Below, piece by piece: positions 34,041 through 44,200 of a DNA stretch of 64,000 nt (the stretch's first letter is position 1; each line of letters starts with the position of its first letter). The DNA comes from Marinagarivorans algicola (GTDB lineage Bacteria; Pseudomonadota; Gammaproteobacteria; Pseudomonadales; Cellvibrionaceae), in contig NZ_LGAK01000011.1 in the NCBI RefSeq assembly GCF_001292705.1, positions 1 through 64,000 on the forward strand. The letters are read 5' to 3'. Below the pieces are notes generated by a model. That model worked only from the letters and a program-made list of their open reading frames with translations, ran no database searches and was not told the origin of the DNA. Position numbers and translations under genes: made by a program.

Positions 34041-35012
34041 GTGGCTAACGGTAAAATACTGAGACAGTTGATTAGGGCTGGAGCCATTGGTGATTCCGAG
34101 GCCTTTCGGCTTGCTTCAGAAGCTGTTATTCAAGATGAGCGTCAAAAGCAACATCACCTTCTTGCAAATGATCTTGAGCAGATATTGTATGGTGAGCATT
34201 TAAGACCGCTTAAACAAAATGGACGTAACGCTTTGCCTACTCCTCCTGTAGATAAAGAGCGAGGACTACCACTTTTAGATGTTCGACAAGCTCAGCGACC
34301 AATAGAAGAAATGGTTTTACCTGAATCTAGTATCGCACCCATCGAGGAACTTCTTGAGGAACACCGCCGTGTCGATGTACTGAGAAGTTTTGGAATGAAG
34401 CCTTCTGGAAAAATTATTTTTCATGGTCCTCCAGGTTGCGGGAAAACCTTAGCAGCTGAGGTCATTGCTTTTGAGCTTGATTTACCTCTTGCAATTGTTC
34501 GTCTCGATGCGTTGGTATCTTCTTTTTTGGGTGAAACAGCCGCGAATCTTCGCAAAGTTTTTGATTTTGTTTCTGAACATTCTATGGTGGTTTTATTTGA
34601 TGAATTTGACGCCATAGGCAAAGAACGTTCTGACTCAGGTGAACATGGTGAGTTACGCCGCGTCGTTAACGCAGTGCTTCAGATGATGGACGCTTATCAA
34701 GGGAAGAGTCTAATTTTAGCAGCTACAAACCATGAGCACATTTTAGACAGTGCTATCTGGCGACGCTTCGATGAAAAAATTGACTTCCCATTACCTGATG
34801 AGCTGCAAATACAACAAATTCTTTCACTCAAATTGCGTGGTGTACGTCGCCAATTTGAGTTAGATGATAAATCTATCCTCGGGATATTTTCTACAAAGAG
34901 TGGCGCTGATATTGAACGTATTGTTCGTAGAGCAGTAAAAAGGATGATCCTACGTAGTCAGGAATTTTTGACCGTTAAGGACTTGAAGCAAGCAGCTTCT
35001 CGAGAAAGTTAA
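34041..35012 (+). CDS. AAA+ ATPase of an ATPase/subtilase defence pair
   Basis: A 323-residue classical AAA+ ATPase. Walker A is HGPPGCGKTLAAEV near residue 130, Walker B VVLFDEFDAIGKER, sensor 1 LILAATNHEHIL, and the arginine finger region AIWRRFDEKIDF. The N-terminal 100 residues are helical and may bind a partner. GTG at 34041 has AAGGGG seven bases upstream. It is followed after 14 bases by a subtilisin-like protease gene. Such pairs occur in defence islands and an antiphage role has been proposed (names IteA/IteS recalled from annotation, not verified). Confidence 0.8.
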   Translation: MANGKILRQLIRAGAIGDSEAFRLASEAVIQDERQKQHHLLANDLEQILYGEHLRPLKQNGRNALPTPPVDKERGLPLLDVRQAQRPIEEMVLPESSIAPIEELLEEHRRVDVLRSFGMKPSGKIIFHGPPGCGKTLAAEVIAFELDLPLAIVRLDALVSSFLGETAANLRKVFDFVSEHSMVVLFDEFDAIGKERSDSGEHGELRRVVNAVLQMMDAYQGKSLILAATNHEHILDSAIWRRFDEKIDFPLPDELQIQQILSLKLRGVRRQFELDDKSILGIFSTKSGADIERIVRRAVKRMILRSQEFLTVKDLKQAASRES

Positions 35013-35026
35013 AAAAGGGACTAGGA

Positions 35027-37405
35027 ATGGCTAATTATGAACATCTTAAGATTGAAAGAGAACTGCTTGAAAATGAACGTAGAACAAGGAAAGTCAATAT
35101 CCCAAAACATCCACGAGGTGATCTTCGGGGGCATGGTCAAAAATTATCTAGAGACTTAACTGAATCAATCAGATTCGCACAAAATCAGCAAACGTCACGT
35201 CCGGGTAATTTTGTACTGAAAATTCGTTATACAGGACTTCTCGATATTACCCATCTAAACAAACATGGTATCGAGTTTGTAAGCCAAGAAGACAATCATC
35301 TGTGTGTTGTTTTTGTTGATGAAACCGGAATGACTGTGTTTGAAGATCACCTGCAACGCTTAGGTTTGGACGAGACAGAATTGACGTACAAGCAGATTCT
35401 CGAGGCCATAGAGGGAATCGATAACTGGACAAGTGATGACCGGAAAAGTTGGGCTCTAAGAAGGCATGGCTTACCAAGATCAGAGAAGTTTCTCTTAGAT
35501 GTAGAGCTTTGGCCTGTAGCTGTTGCTCATCACCCAGAGAGATTAAGCACTTGTGATGCATTTGAGCGTTGGCTAGCTCATAACGGAATACGGCGAACAG
35601 ATAAAGTTAACCTTGATAGCTTAGTAATGTACCGTTTGGAGGTTAACTCTAGTCAGGTTAATCTACTGCTGAATCACTCTGATGTCAGACTTGTTGATCT
35701 GCCCCCCAAGAGCGGTATTCGCTATAGCCAACTAAATTGTGACATCAATAGAATTCCTGAAGGAATACAATCCCCTACTCATCAAGCTGCAAGAGTTTGC
35801 GTCCTTGATAGCGGAGTAAATACTAACCACCCCCTGTTGGCACCCGCAATTGCGGAAAGTGCAGACTTTATTGGTGATACAGACGGCATGGATTTGAATG
35901 GTCATGGCACTGCTGTTGCTGGTGTAGCTCTGTATGGTGACTTGGAAGCGTGTAACTCAACAAATTATTGGCACCCTGAACTTTGGATTTTCAATGGTAG
36001 AATTCTTGATGAGAATGCAGAATTTGACTCCAGTTCTATCGAAAAAACGCTCATTGAAGCTGTAACCTATTTTGTCGAGGAACACCAATGTCGGATTTTC
36101 AATTTGTCGTTAGGGAATTCCAATGCACCTTACGATAATCGCCATATTCGAGGAATTGCGTATGTCTTGGATAAATTGGCTAGGGACTTCAATATCTTAT
36201 TTGTCGTTTCTGCTGGAAACTTCTCAGGCTCTATCGATCCAGATGTGCCAAGACATAGCTGGAGGAACGAGTATCCAGAATACCTTCTAGCTGACGAAAG
36301 TATCATCATAGATCCAGCTCCGGCACTAAACGTTCTAACAGTGGGCAGCTTGGCTCGACATAACGCGACTTTCGATGCTCAACGGTATCCTGAAATTAGT
36401 CAATTGGCTCCAGCTACAGAAAATCAACCATCGCCATTTACACGTCACGGTCCATCTATTAAAGGCGCAATTAAACCCGAACTGGTAGCTATTGGTGGAA
36501 ACCTGGCTACTCCTATAAGAATAGGCAACGAACTGAAGGATGTTAAGAAAGGCATGGGGGTATTGACCTGCAATAGTCTATTCGTTGGGAACACATTGTT
36601 TAGCGAAATTAGCGGAACAAGTTTTGCGGCACCTTACATTACCCATCTTGCAGGTCGTTTATTGAATAACTACCCGAAGGCTTCTGCTAATTTGCTCAGA
36701 GCACTACTGGTTAATCATGCGAATATGCTGTCGGAGATTGAAAGCAGCTTTCCTGAAGATATGAAGAAATCTTATAGGAGCGCAAATGGACGAGATGCGT
36801 TTAGAGATATAGCTGGTTATGGTGCTGTTGATGAGGGGGAGCTTTTTAGATCTTCACAAAATGCCGTTGTCTTAATGGCTGAAGAGAAAATAGAAAACAA
36901 CTCGCATCACTTTTTCGAACTGCCGCTTCCCGATGATTTTTTAAGGTCTCAGCGTGCTTCCAGAGAAATTAGAGTTACTCTGTCTTATTGTCCAGCGGTC
37001 AGGACAACTAGGATAGACTATGTGGCCACTAAAATGTCTTTTAGGTTAGTCAAAGATCAGTCGCTTGAGTCTGTTCAAAGGCATTTCAATCACAGTACTC
37101 AGGATGAAACTAAAACCAGAAATGATGATGCTACAAGCAATAGGGACATAAGTGCTGAATTAAGAGGTAAAGGTACGGTTCAATCTTCAACTTGGCGGAT
37201 TAAACAGCCGAAGCCTTCTGAAAAGTGGTTTGTTGTAATTACTCGACAAGATAGAGATTGGGGTGAGGCGTTGAGTTTCGAACAAGAAGACTATGCCTTG
37301 GTTGTGACTGTCACTGATCGAGAGAATGAGGAAGCCCAGCTGTATAGCCAAATATCACAACGCATAGAGCTTAAGGCTAGAGAACGTGCACGGGCTCGAG
37401 TGTAG
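35027..37405 (+). CDS. subtilisin-like serine protease of an ATPase/subtilase defence pair
   Basis: A 792-residue S8-family protease without a signal peptide, so it should act in the cytoplasm. The catalytic triad is complete: Asp261 (CVLDSGVNTNHPLL), His293 (DLNGHGTAVAGVAL) and Ser532 (EISGTSFAAPYITHL); the oxyanion Asn region is VVSAGNFSGS. About 250 residues precede the protease domain and about 200 follow it, both unrecognised, so this is much longer than a bare subtilase. The region is AT-rich compared with the neighbouring tra genes. It is co-transcribed with the AAA+ gene; the ATPase may control access to, or activation of, the protease. Confidence 0.85.
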   Translation: MANYEHLKIERELLENERRTRKVNIPKHPRGDLRGHGQKLSRDLTESIRFAQNQQTSRPGNFVLKIRYTGLLDITHLNKHGIEFVSQEDNHLCVVFVDETGMTVFEDHLQRLGLDETELTYKQILEAIEGIDNWTSDDRKSWALRRHGLPRSEKFLLDVELWPVAVAHHPERLSTCDAFERWLAHNGIRRTDKVNLDSLVMYRLEVNSSQVNLLLNHSDVRLVDLPPKSGIRYSQLNCDINRIPEGIQSPTHQAARVCVLDSGVNTNHPLLAPAIAESADFIGDTDGMDLNGHGTAVAGVALYGDLEACNSTNYWHPELWIFNGRILDENAEFDSSSIEKTLIEAVTYFVEEHQCRIFNLSLGNSNAPYDNRHIRGIAYVLDKLARDFNILFVVSAGNFSGSIDPDVPRHSWRNEYPEYLLADESIIIDPAPALNVLTVGSLARHNATFDAQRYPEISQLAPATENQPSPFTRHGPSIKGAIKPELVAIGGNLATPIRIGNELKDVKKGMGVLTCNSLFVGNTLFSEISGTSFAAPYITHLAGRLLNNYPKASANLLRALLVNHANMLSEIESSFPEDMKKSYRSANGRDAFRDIAGYGAVDEGELFRSSQNAVVLMAEEKIENNSHHFFELPLPDDFLRSQRASREIRVTLSYCPAVRTTRIDYVATKMSFRLVKDQSLESVQRHFNHSTQDETKTRNDDATSNRDISAELRGKGTVQSSTWRIKQPKPSEKWFVVITRQDRDWGEALSFEQEDYALVVTVTDRENEEAQLYSQISQRIELKARERARARV

Positions 37406-37482
37406 GGAATTCTTGTTCTGTAAAAATCACCCATGGAACAGGAAGATTAAATTTTTCGGGCCATATGTATTAGGATAAAAAA

Positions 37483-39408
37483 ATGAAACTGCACAGTATT
37501 CGGGTTTCAAATTTTCAGAGTTTTGGTGCTGAACCAACAGAACTGACACTGGAAAATATTACCTATCTGATTGGCCCCAACGGGTCAGGCAAGACTGCTG
37601 CACTCCAGGCTTTGTGCCGACTGTTTGCATTTGATCCATCATTACGCCGTATTCAGCGCTCAGACTTCCATGTTCCGCACGATGAACAAGAAGCGCCCGA
37701 AGAAAGGCAGTTATGGATTGAGGCGGACTTCGTGTTCACCGAGTTGGAGGATGAAGAAGATAACTCGACCGTTGCTCCCCATTTCAGCCACATGCGCCTT
37801 GATGACCCTGACGGAATTCCTAGGGTACGATATCGCCTAAGTGCCACTATGGGCCTAGATGGGGATATTGATGAGACTTTTGTGTATGTGCTTGAAGCTG
37901 GCCCGGATGGTTCGCCTCTAAATCCTCAAACGGTTCCCAGGTCTGAACGAAATCACATACAAGTCCACTATCTGCCCGCAAGAAGAGATCCGACTGACCA
38001 CATAGCATATGGAACGAACGCGCTGCTTGGCCGCTTGCTACGGGCAGTGAACTGGGAAAATGAACGGGAGGAGGTCAAAGGGTTCACCGACCAGATTAGT
38101 GAGAGTTTGGCTGCTAATCCTTCGGTCAATGCTTTTAGTGCCCACCTGAAGAAAACATGGAGCACCCTTCATAAAGGCAGCTACTTTACAGATCCCAAGA
38201 TTACTTTTGTGGCATCTGAGATCGAGGCGTTGCTTCGTCATTTGTCCGTATCATTCTCGCCTGGACATGATGAACATCTTGTCGATTTTTCCCGACTCAG
38301 TGACGGCCAGAAGTCGATGCTCTATCTGTCATTGGTTCTTTCATCTCAAGCAATTGGGCGTGCTGTCCTTGCCGGTGAGGACGGCTCTTTTGACCCAGAA
38401 AAATTGCGTCCGCCAGTCTTTACTTTGATTGCCCTTGAGGAACCAGAGAACAGCCTCTCGCCTCACTATCTGGGGCGGATTGTCAGCGCTCTGAACTCCA
38501 TGACGAGCAACGAGGATGCTCAGGCCCTAATCGCTACGCATGCTCCGTCAATGTTACGACGTGTCGATCCGGAACATATTCGATATCTTCGACTTACCGA
38601 AACCCGGCAATCAAGAATTACGAAAATCCAATTACCCGCTAAAACCGATGAAGCGCACAAGTTTGTACGCGAGGCTGTCCAGGCATTCCCTGAGATCTAC
38701 TTCTCACGTTTGGTTGTGTTGGGTGAAGGGGATAGCGAAGAAATTGTACTACCGCGCCTTTTCCAAGCGAAGGGTGCGCCAGTTGATGAGTCAGCGGTTA
38801 CGATTGCTCCGCTTGGAGGTAGGCATGTCAACCATTTTTGGCGCCTGTTATCAGCACTGCAAATCCCATTTTTGACCCTTCTCGATTTAGATGTGGGCAG
38901 ATATCAAGCGGGCTGGGGAAGAATAAAGTATGTAAATAACCAACTTGGCTTATATCAACCTGAAAAAGTTCTGCCAAATACTTTTTCTTTATCAGATTGG
39001 AATGATGACAAAGTACCTGTTCGTACCCACCATTTCTTTGAAAACGGTACTAAGAGTGTATTTGCAGAGCTTGAAATGCGTGGTGTGTTTTTCTCATTTC
39101 CAATGGATTTAGATTTTTCAATGCTCCTTGCTTTCCCAGATGCTTACGGTGTTCAGCAGGAAGTTCCGGATGACTCAACGATTAAAGCCGTGTTGGGCAA
39201 GAGCCATCATGACCCATCCCAATATAGCTATGACGAGTTAAATCTTTTCTCTACGTATCACAAGCTTTTTAAACTGGGCAGCAAGCCCGCTGCTCATATC
39301 GATGCTCTCGCTCAACTAAGCGACGAGGATTTGCTGGCGAACATGCCTGAATCATTTGGACGACTCACTGATGCCGTGATCGCCAAGCTTGCGGAACTGC
39401 CCGAGTGA
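37483..39408 (+). CDS. gajA: GajA, OLD-family ATPase-nuclease of a Gabija system
   Basis: A 641-residue OLD-type protein with an ABC-like ATPase and a TOPRIM nuclease. P-loop LIGPNGSGKTAALQ near residue 30, signature LSDGQKSMLY, Walker B LIALEEPENSL and the switch histidine LIATHAPSM are present. The TOPRIM acidic residues are in VVLGEGDSEEIVLPRLF and LTLLDLDVG. In Gabija, GajA is a DNA-nicking endonuclease kept inactive by nucleotides until phage replication lowers their level. It overlaps gajB by four bases. Confidence 0.92.
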   Translation: MKLHSIRVSNFQSFGAEPTELTLENITYLIGPNGSGKTAALQALCRLFAFDPSLRRIQRSDFHVPHDEQEAPEERQLWIEADFVFTELEDEEDNSTVAPHFSHMRLDDPDGIPRVRYRLSATMGLDGDIDETFVYVLEAGPDGSPLNPQTVPRSERNHIQVHYLPARRDPTDHIAYGTNALLGRLLRAVNWENEREEVKGFTDQISESLAANPSVNAFSAHLKKTWSTLHKGSYFTDPKITFVASEIEALLRHLSVSFSPGHDEHLVDFSRLSDGQKSMLYLSLVLSSQAIGRAVLAGEDGSFDPEKLRPPVFTLIALEEPENSLSPHYLGRIVSALNSMTSNEDAQALIATHAPSMLRRVDPEHIRYLRLTETRQSRITKIQLPAKTDEAHKFVREAVQAFPEIYFSRLVVLGEGDSEEIVLPRLFQAKGAPVDESAVTIAPLGGRHVNHFWRLLSALQIPFLTLLDLDVGRYQAGWGRIKYVNNQLGLYQPEKVLPNTFSLSDWNDDKVPVRTHHFFENGTKSVFAELEMRGVFFSFPMDLDFSMLLAFPDAYGVQQEVPDDSTIKAVLGKSHHDPSQYSYDELNLFSTYHKLFKLGSKPAAHIDALAQLSDEDLLANMPESFGRLTDAVIAKLAELPE

Positions 39409-41081
39409 TTGCTGTAGATGCATGGCTGCCTTCGGATGGGCTAACGCTTGAACCCAATGCACTGCGGGCTGCGAAGGAACAAGCGCGCTGTCTTGCACTG
39501 ACGGCGGGGCCGGGCGCGGGCAAGACGGAAATGCTTGCACAAAGAGCTGACTTCCTCCTACGAACCGGAACCTGCCGTTATCCGAAGAGAATACTCGCTA
39601 TCTCTTTCAAAGTTGACGCCAGCAAAAACTTGAAGGAGCGAATCCAGCGACGCTGTGGACAAGAATTGGCTTCCCGTTTTGATAGCTACACATTTCATGC
39701 GTTTGCAAAGCGTATTATTGATCGTTTCCGAGTAGTGCTTACTGGTAATGATGCTCTTGATCTGGATTATTCGATTGGCGAAAGAAAAGTCACAAAAAGG
39801 CAAATTACATTTCATGATCTTGTACCGCTAGCAATTCAAATTCTTAAGGCCTCCACTGTCGCAAGAAATGCCATACGCCAAACTTACAGCGATGTTTTCT
39901 TGGATGAATTCCAGGACTGCACGGATCAGCAGTATGAACTCGTGAAGGTAGCCTTCCAAGGTACGAGCATTCGTCTCACTGCTGTCGGTGATACCAAGCA
40001 GAAAATCATGGGATGGGCAGGTGCATTGGACGGAATTTTCCAAACGTTCGCTAGGGATTTTTCAGCGGTCCCATTAAACATGTACCGAAACTTTCGTTCA
40101 AAACCACGCCTGCTTCGGATGCAGAACGAGATAATTCGCGTGCTCGATCCGGCTTCCGTCATGCCTGATCACCAACTTGCTGGTGAAGAGGGAGAGGTCT
40201 TCGCGTGGCAATTCGAGAATGCCCAGAGTGAAGCTGAGTACTTGGCCGATTTGATTGCCGGGTGGATAAGAAATGAACAGGTTCCGTTATCCGAAATCGC
40301 CGTATTAGTGTCCAAACAACTAGATCTTTACGCCAATCACCTGATGGTGGCATTAGAAGTTAGGGGAATACCGTACCGGAATGAGCAGGAGATGCAGGAT
40401 ATTACTGTCGAACCTGCCGCAAGGCTCGTTGTTGACTATTTGTCCTGTCTCTATGGCCAGCGAGAGCCCAAAGCCTGGATTCGGCTGATGAATCAATTGA
40501 TTCCCTTTGCCGATGACGAGGTGCAGTCTAGCGTCAGGCAAAATTTCCAAAGCTTCTTCAAGGAACAGCGAAAAATCATCGCCATGGCCGAGTTGTTGGA
40601 TGAACCGTTTTCGGGATGGTGGGATTCTGTGTGTAGATTTTTGAAGAAAATAGGAATGGAGACTCTTGTTGCTCTCTCGCCTGACTATGAGTCACATGCC
40701 AGATTAGGTGAAGTTTTGGGAGATACCAAAGCGCGCATTGAAGAATTGCTTGAACTTACCCCCGACTTGCCTCAAGCCTTGACTCGTTTCTCTGATGATC
40801 AGGCTGTGCGTATTCTGACTATCCATAAGAGCAAAGGATTGGAGTTCGACTCAACGATAATTTTGGCCGTTGAGAACGAAATATTTTTTGGGGATCAAGA
40901 TTCTAATCTGTGTGCTTTCTTTGTTGGTGTATCCCGTGCCAAGCGTCGGCTTGTTCTTACATACGCTAAACAACGCGACAGGCCCCTTAACTATGCTAAA
41001 AGATGGGATGTAATTCGAACGCCACAACAGGAATATCTTCAATATGCAGCACAGTTTATTACCGATTTAACGCACATTTAA
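39405..41081 (+). CDS. gajB: GajB, UvrD-like helicase of a Gabija system
   Basis: A 558-residue superfamily 1 helicase. Motif I TAGPGAGKTEMLAQ, motif II FLDEFQDCTD, motif III VGDTKQKIMGWAG, motif V TIHKSKGLEFD and motif VI VGVSRAKRRLVLTY are all visible. In Gabija systems GajB forms a complex around the GajA tetramer and hydrolyses ATP when it meets DNA ends. The GTG start overlaps the gajA TGA. Both genes lie at the hotspot between traN and the ssb block. Confidence 0.92.
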   Translation: MIAVDAWLPSDGLTLEPNALRAAKEQARCLALTAGPGAGKTEMLAQRADFLLRTGTCRYPKRILAISFKVDASKNLKERIQRRCGQELASRFDSYTFHAFAKRIIDRFRVVLTGNDALDLDYSIGERKVTKRQITFHDLVPLAIQILKASTVARNAIRQTYSDVFLDEFQDCTDQQYELVKVAFQGTSIRLTAVGDTKQKIMGWAGALDGIFQTFARDFSAVPLNMYRNFRSKPRLLRMQNEIIRVLDPASVMPDHQLAGEEGEVFAWQFENAQSEAEYLADLIAGWIRNEQVPLSEIAVLVSKQLDLYANHLMVALEVRGIPYRNEQEMQDITVEPAARLVVDYLSCLYGQREPKAWIRLMNQLIPFADDEVQSSVRQNFQSFFKEQRKIIAMAELLDEPFSGWWDSVCRFLKKIGMETLVALSPDYESHARLGEVLGDTKARIEELLELTPDLPQALTRFSDDQAVRILTIHKSKGLEFDSTIILAVENEIFFGDQDSNLCAFFVGVSRAKRRLVLTYAKQRDRPLNYAKRWDVIRTPQQEYLQYAAQFITDLTHI

Positions 41082-41180
41082 AAAGTCATTAGCTAAACTA
41101 CTCAGTTCAAAACTTGCAAAGCCATAAACCGTACTCAAAAACGTTCTCTTTACTAAATATAATGCAACATCTAGCGCGAT

Positions 41181-41220
41181 GTCAGCTCCAAAATATACTG
41201 GAGCTGACAAAGATTTTTTC
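41181..41220 (+). terminator. strong terminator after gajB
   Basis: GTCAGCTCCA (41181-41190) pairs perfectly with TGGAGCTGAC (41199-41208), followed by AAAGATTTTTTC. It separates the rightward defence genes from the leftward end of traN. Confidence 0.85.
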
Positions 41221-41222
41221 TT

Positions 41223-44200
41223 CTAGTTATTCCCCGAAATTTCTTCCGTCGCCACCTGACGCAGTTTCTGGGCATCCATTCCGTTTAGCCGTTCAATGGC
41301 TCTGTCTGCGGCACTTTGACGGTTTCCATCCACGTTTAGCGTACTTCCTGAGCCAGTGAGTCTTTCCAGATCCAGTGACGGTACTTCGGGTAGGTTGCCC
41401 GTGATCGACAAAATACCTATCCATTCATCCAGATTGACTTGGCTCCAATCTACCTGGTTTAACTGACTCGCGGTCAAACCTTCGCAGTTTGGTGACTTTG
41501 CACTGCCCCAGCCAAGGCCCAACTGCGGACGAACTTGTTCTTGAATGATCCGTGAAAGCGGCGAAGTAAAGCAGCAATATGACTGCCGTTTCTCAACACA
41601 GGCACCTAAGAACTTAGACTTGCAGTAAGAGCCTACATAATGGCAACTCTTCAATACCCGCTTAGCGTTCATCTCAAACTCACTCTGCTCACATTTCCAG
41701 ATAAGCTGAATGAGGATCATAGTGACTGAATAAATCATGTAGGCCGTCATAACCGTACTCAGAACCGCGCCCGCAGCGCCACCCAGCGCAAAGTTACCAC
41801 CCGATACGACACCATCGGCTCCAACCGCGCCACCAACGTTACTAAACAGTGCCGATTGCGCCCCCGAACCAAAGGTCGTACCTACCCATTCAGCCGTTTT
41901 GTTGGTCAACACCTGCATGAAGCCAGTCGCAGCTTGCTCCGCTCCCGCGCCAGCAGCCGTTGATGGCCCAGCCCCCATGAGAGAGTCCCATGCAGACACA
42001 AAGGGCTCTTTGACCGCACTCCAAGTACTGGTGATTGGTTCCCTGAGCGTATTCCAGGAACCATAGATTGCCGAAGACGGATTCATGGCCATGACTGCCG
42101 TATCAAGCTTGTTGACCGCCACTATCATCGTGATGTAGTCCGATAGCGACACGCCACTTGGCTTTTCACAGCAATCCACTATACCGCCAACGGCTTTTTT
42201 GCACTGGCCAGCATTACCTTTAAAGACCGTACACTCGACGTTGTCTTGGCCATCAGCTCCCGTACATGACATATCATTGGTCATAAACTGCGCCGCATTA
42301 AGCATGGCAGCGGCCTCTGCAAAGTTAGCCTGCTTGATTGACTCTGGCTCTAAACAATCTGTGCCCATGCAGCGAACTGGCCCCTCACAGTTGTATTGAG
42401 TTTCCATTCGAGCGTTTTGCACTTCAACGCTTTGTCCGCAGTCATACACCAAACTTTGGATATAGCAGAAGCCTTCATGACCAGCCCCGCCTTCAGTGCA
42501 TTCGGTTCTGACATACTGGCAGGCCGGGTTTTGCTCCAGCGCGGCACACGTATTGGTGGTCGTGTTTTGTCCGTTATTGACGATGGTTTGTGTATTACCA
42601 TTGGCATCTACCCAGCTATCTGAGCTGCCCATGTTGAACTCTGGATGAGCAGTCGAAGCATTGTAGGTCGCTCTTGCCCTCCAGCATGAGAGCCCCAGTC
42701 CATCAGAGCTGCCACGACTGGTTAAATGAGCAGGAGACGAAACAACAGCCGGGTAAAGACTTCCAAGATTCGCCAACTCACCACTACCAACCGTTAACCC
42801 GTCGATTCGTTTTGTCCCTGTATCCAAACACTGCCACTGAACCGCAGTAAACTGATCCGTTTGCATCAAGCATTGGTCTATGCCCGGATCACTTGATTGA
42901 TGAACAACGTCTTGCTCTAAGTATTTGCCAGAGAAGGTCAAGGAAGCACTCAGTTTCGCAGGAGCCAAACACTTCTGAACTTCTCGGCTGCAAGTTTCGA
43001 AATCGACTTTGTTCCAGCCGGACTCACATCTGGAACGCGTGACTTCCTGCGGTTCATGCCACGAAATAATCGACCCATTAACGACCTTGCACAATGAGCC
43101 AACCAAGGTTCCTTTTGGACAGGTCATTTCAGGGTATTTAATGGACGGTTTCGTCTCTGTGACCGTCTCCTTGTTGCCCGTCAATGAGAGTGTCGTTTTC
43201 CAGCCATTTGCCTTGGACGGCGACTCGGTGATTTTTATCTCAGTATTTTGATTATCAAACACTCTCAGCGTCGCGTTTCCAGTTTGCATAGTGCTGCTGT
43301 GCTGTGGAACAAAGCTGAGCGTTTCAGAGCTAAAGCAACCGCGCTCAATGGACCAGCTTTGTTGATGGGTTTCAGCGGATACACGTCGTTCTAACTGACA
43401 CTCAGTAAGCGTGCTGATCTTCTCACACACCTGGTAATCCGGTACATGCTTGGTTTCAGTAAATGGCGTAATCGTCTGAGTAGGCTCACAGGCCTCAAAA
43501 CTACTCGGCATAAGATTGGATACCACGCACTTTGGATCGTTGGTTTGCAATCCACAGTCAAAGGTATCGGTAAAACGAATGCATTCACCTCTATCATTGG
43601 TTTCGGCACATTCTGACGACATGAAGCCACAGGAAGGGTTCGCTTCAAGCACTTGGCAGGCCTGATTTTCAATCCCCTTATAGCTTTCATCATCCACACT
43701 AACTTGTACACGCCGACACAAAGGCGATATGCCAGCCACTGGGCTTGGGGCAAAGTAGGATTCACAAACTGAAACACCATTAACCACCGTACATCCGTTG
43801 GTTGAAGACGGCTGATCCGTGCATTGAATGCTGTAGTCTGAAAACTTAGCTGGGATATCCGCTGCTTGTTCGATACAGGCTTGTGGCGACCAACTATCAT
43901 TCATCACCACCTTGGTTGGATCAAAGCGCACCTTGATGCGTGCATACCCCTCACCACTACCCGTAACCGATACGCGAATTTTTATCGGCACTTCTAAACC
44001 GGGCTCTACCGCTTTTAGCTTGGCAGTGAGATCGGTATTTGGATTGCGCTCCCAACTGGTACTGAGCTCGCAGCGACCTGCCGTTTCTGGTGGAAAGTTA
44101 TTGTTCGGCCCAGACCAGACTTTCTGATCGCCAAGCCAAACTTGCATGTAGTCATCCCATTTAGCGTACTCAAGAACGGCTGAGGTAATCGCATCGGGGT

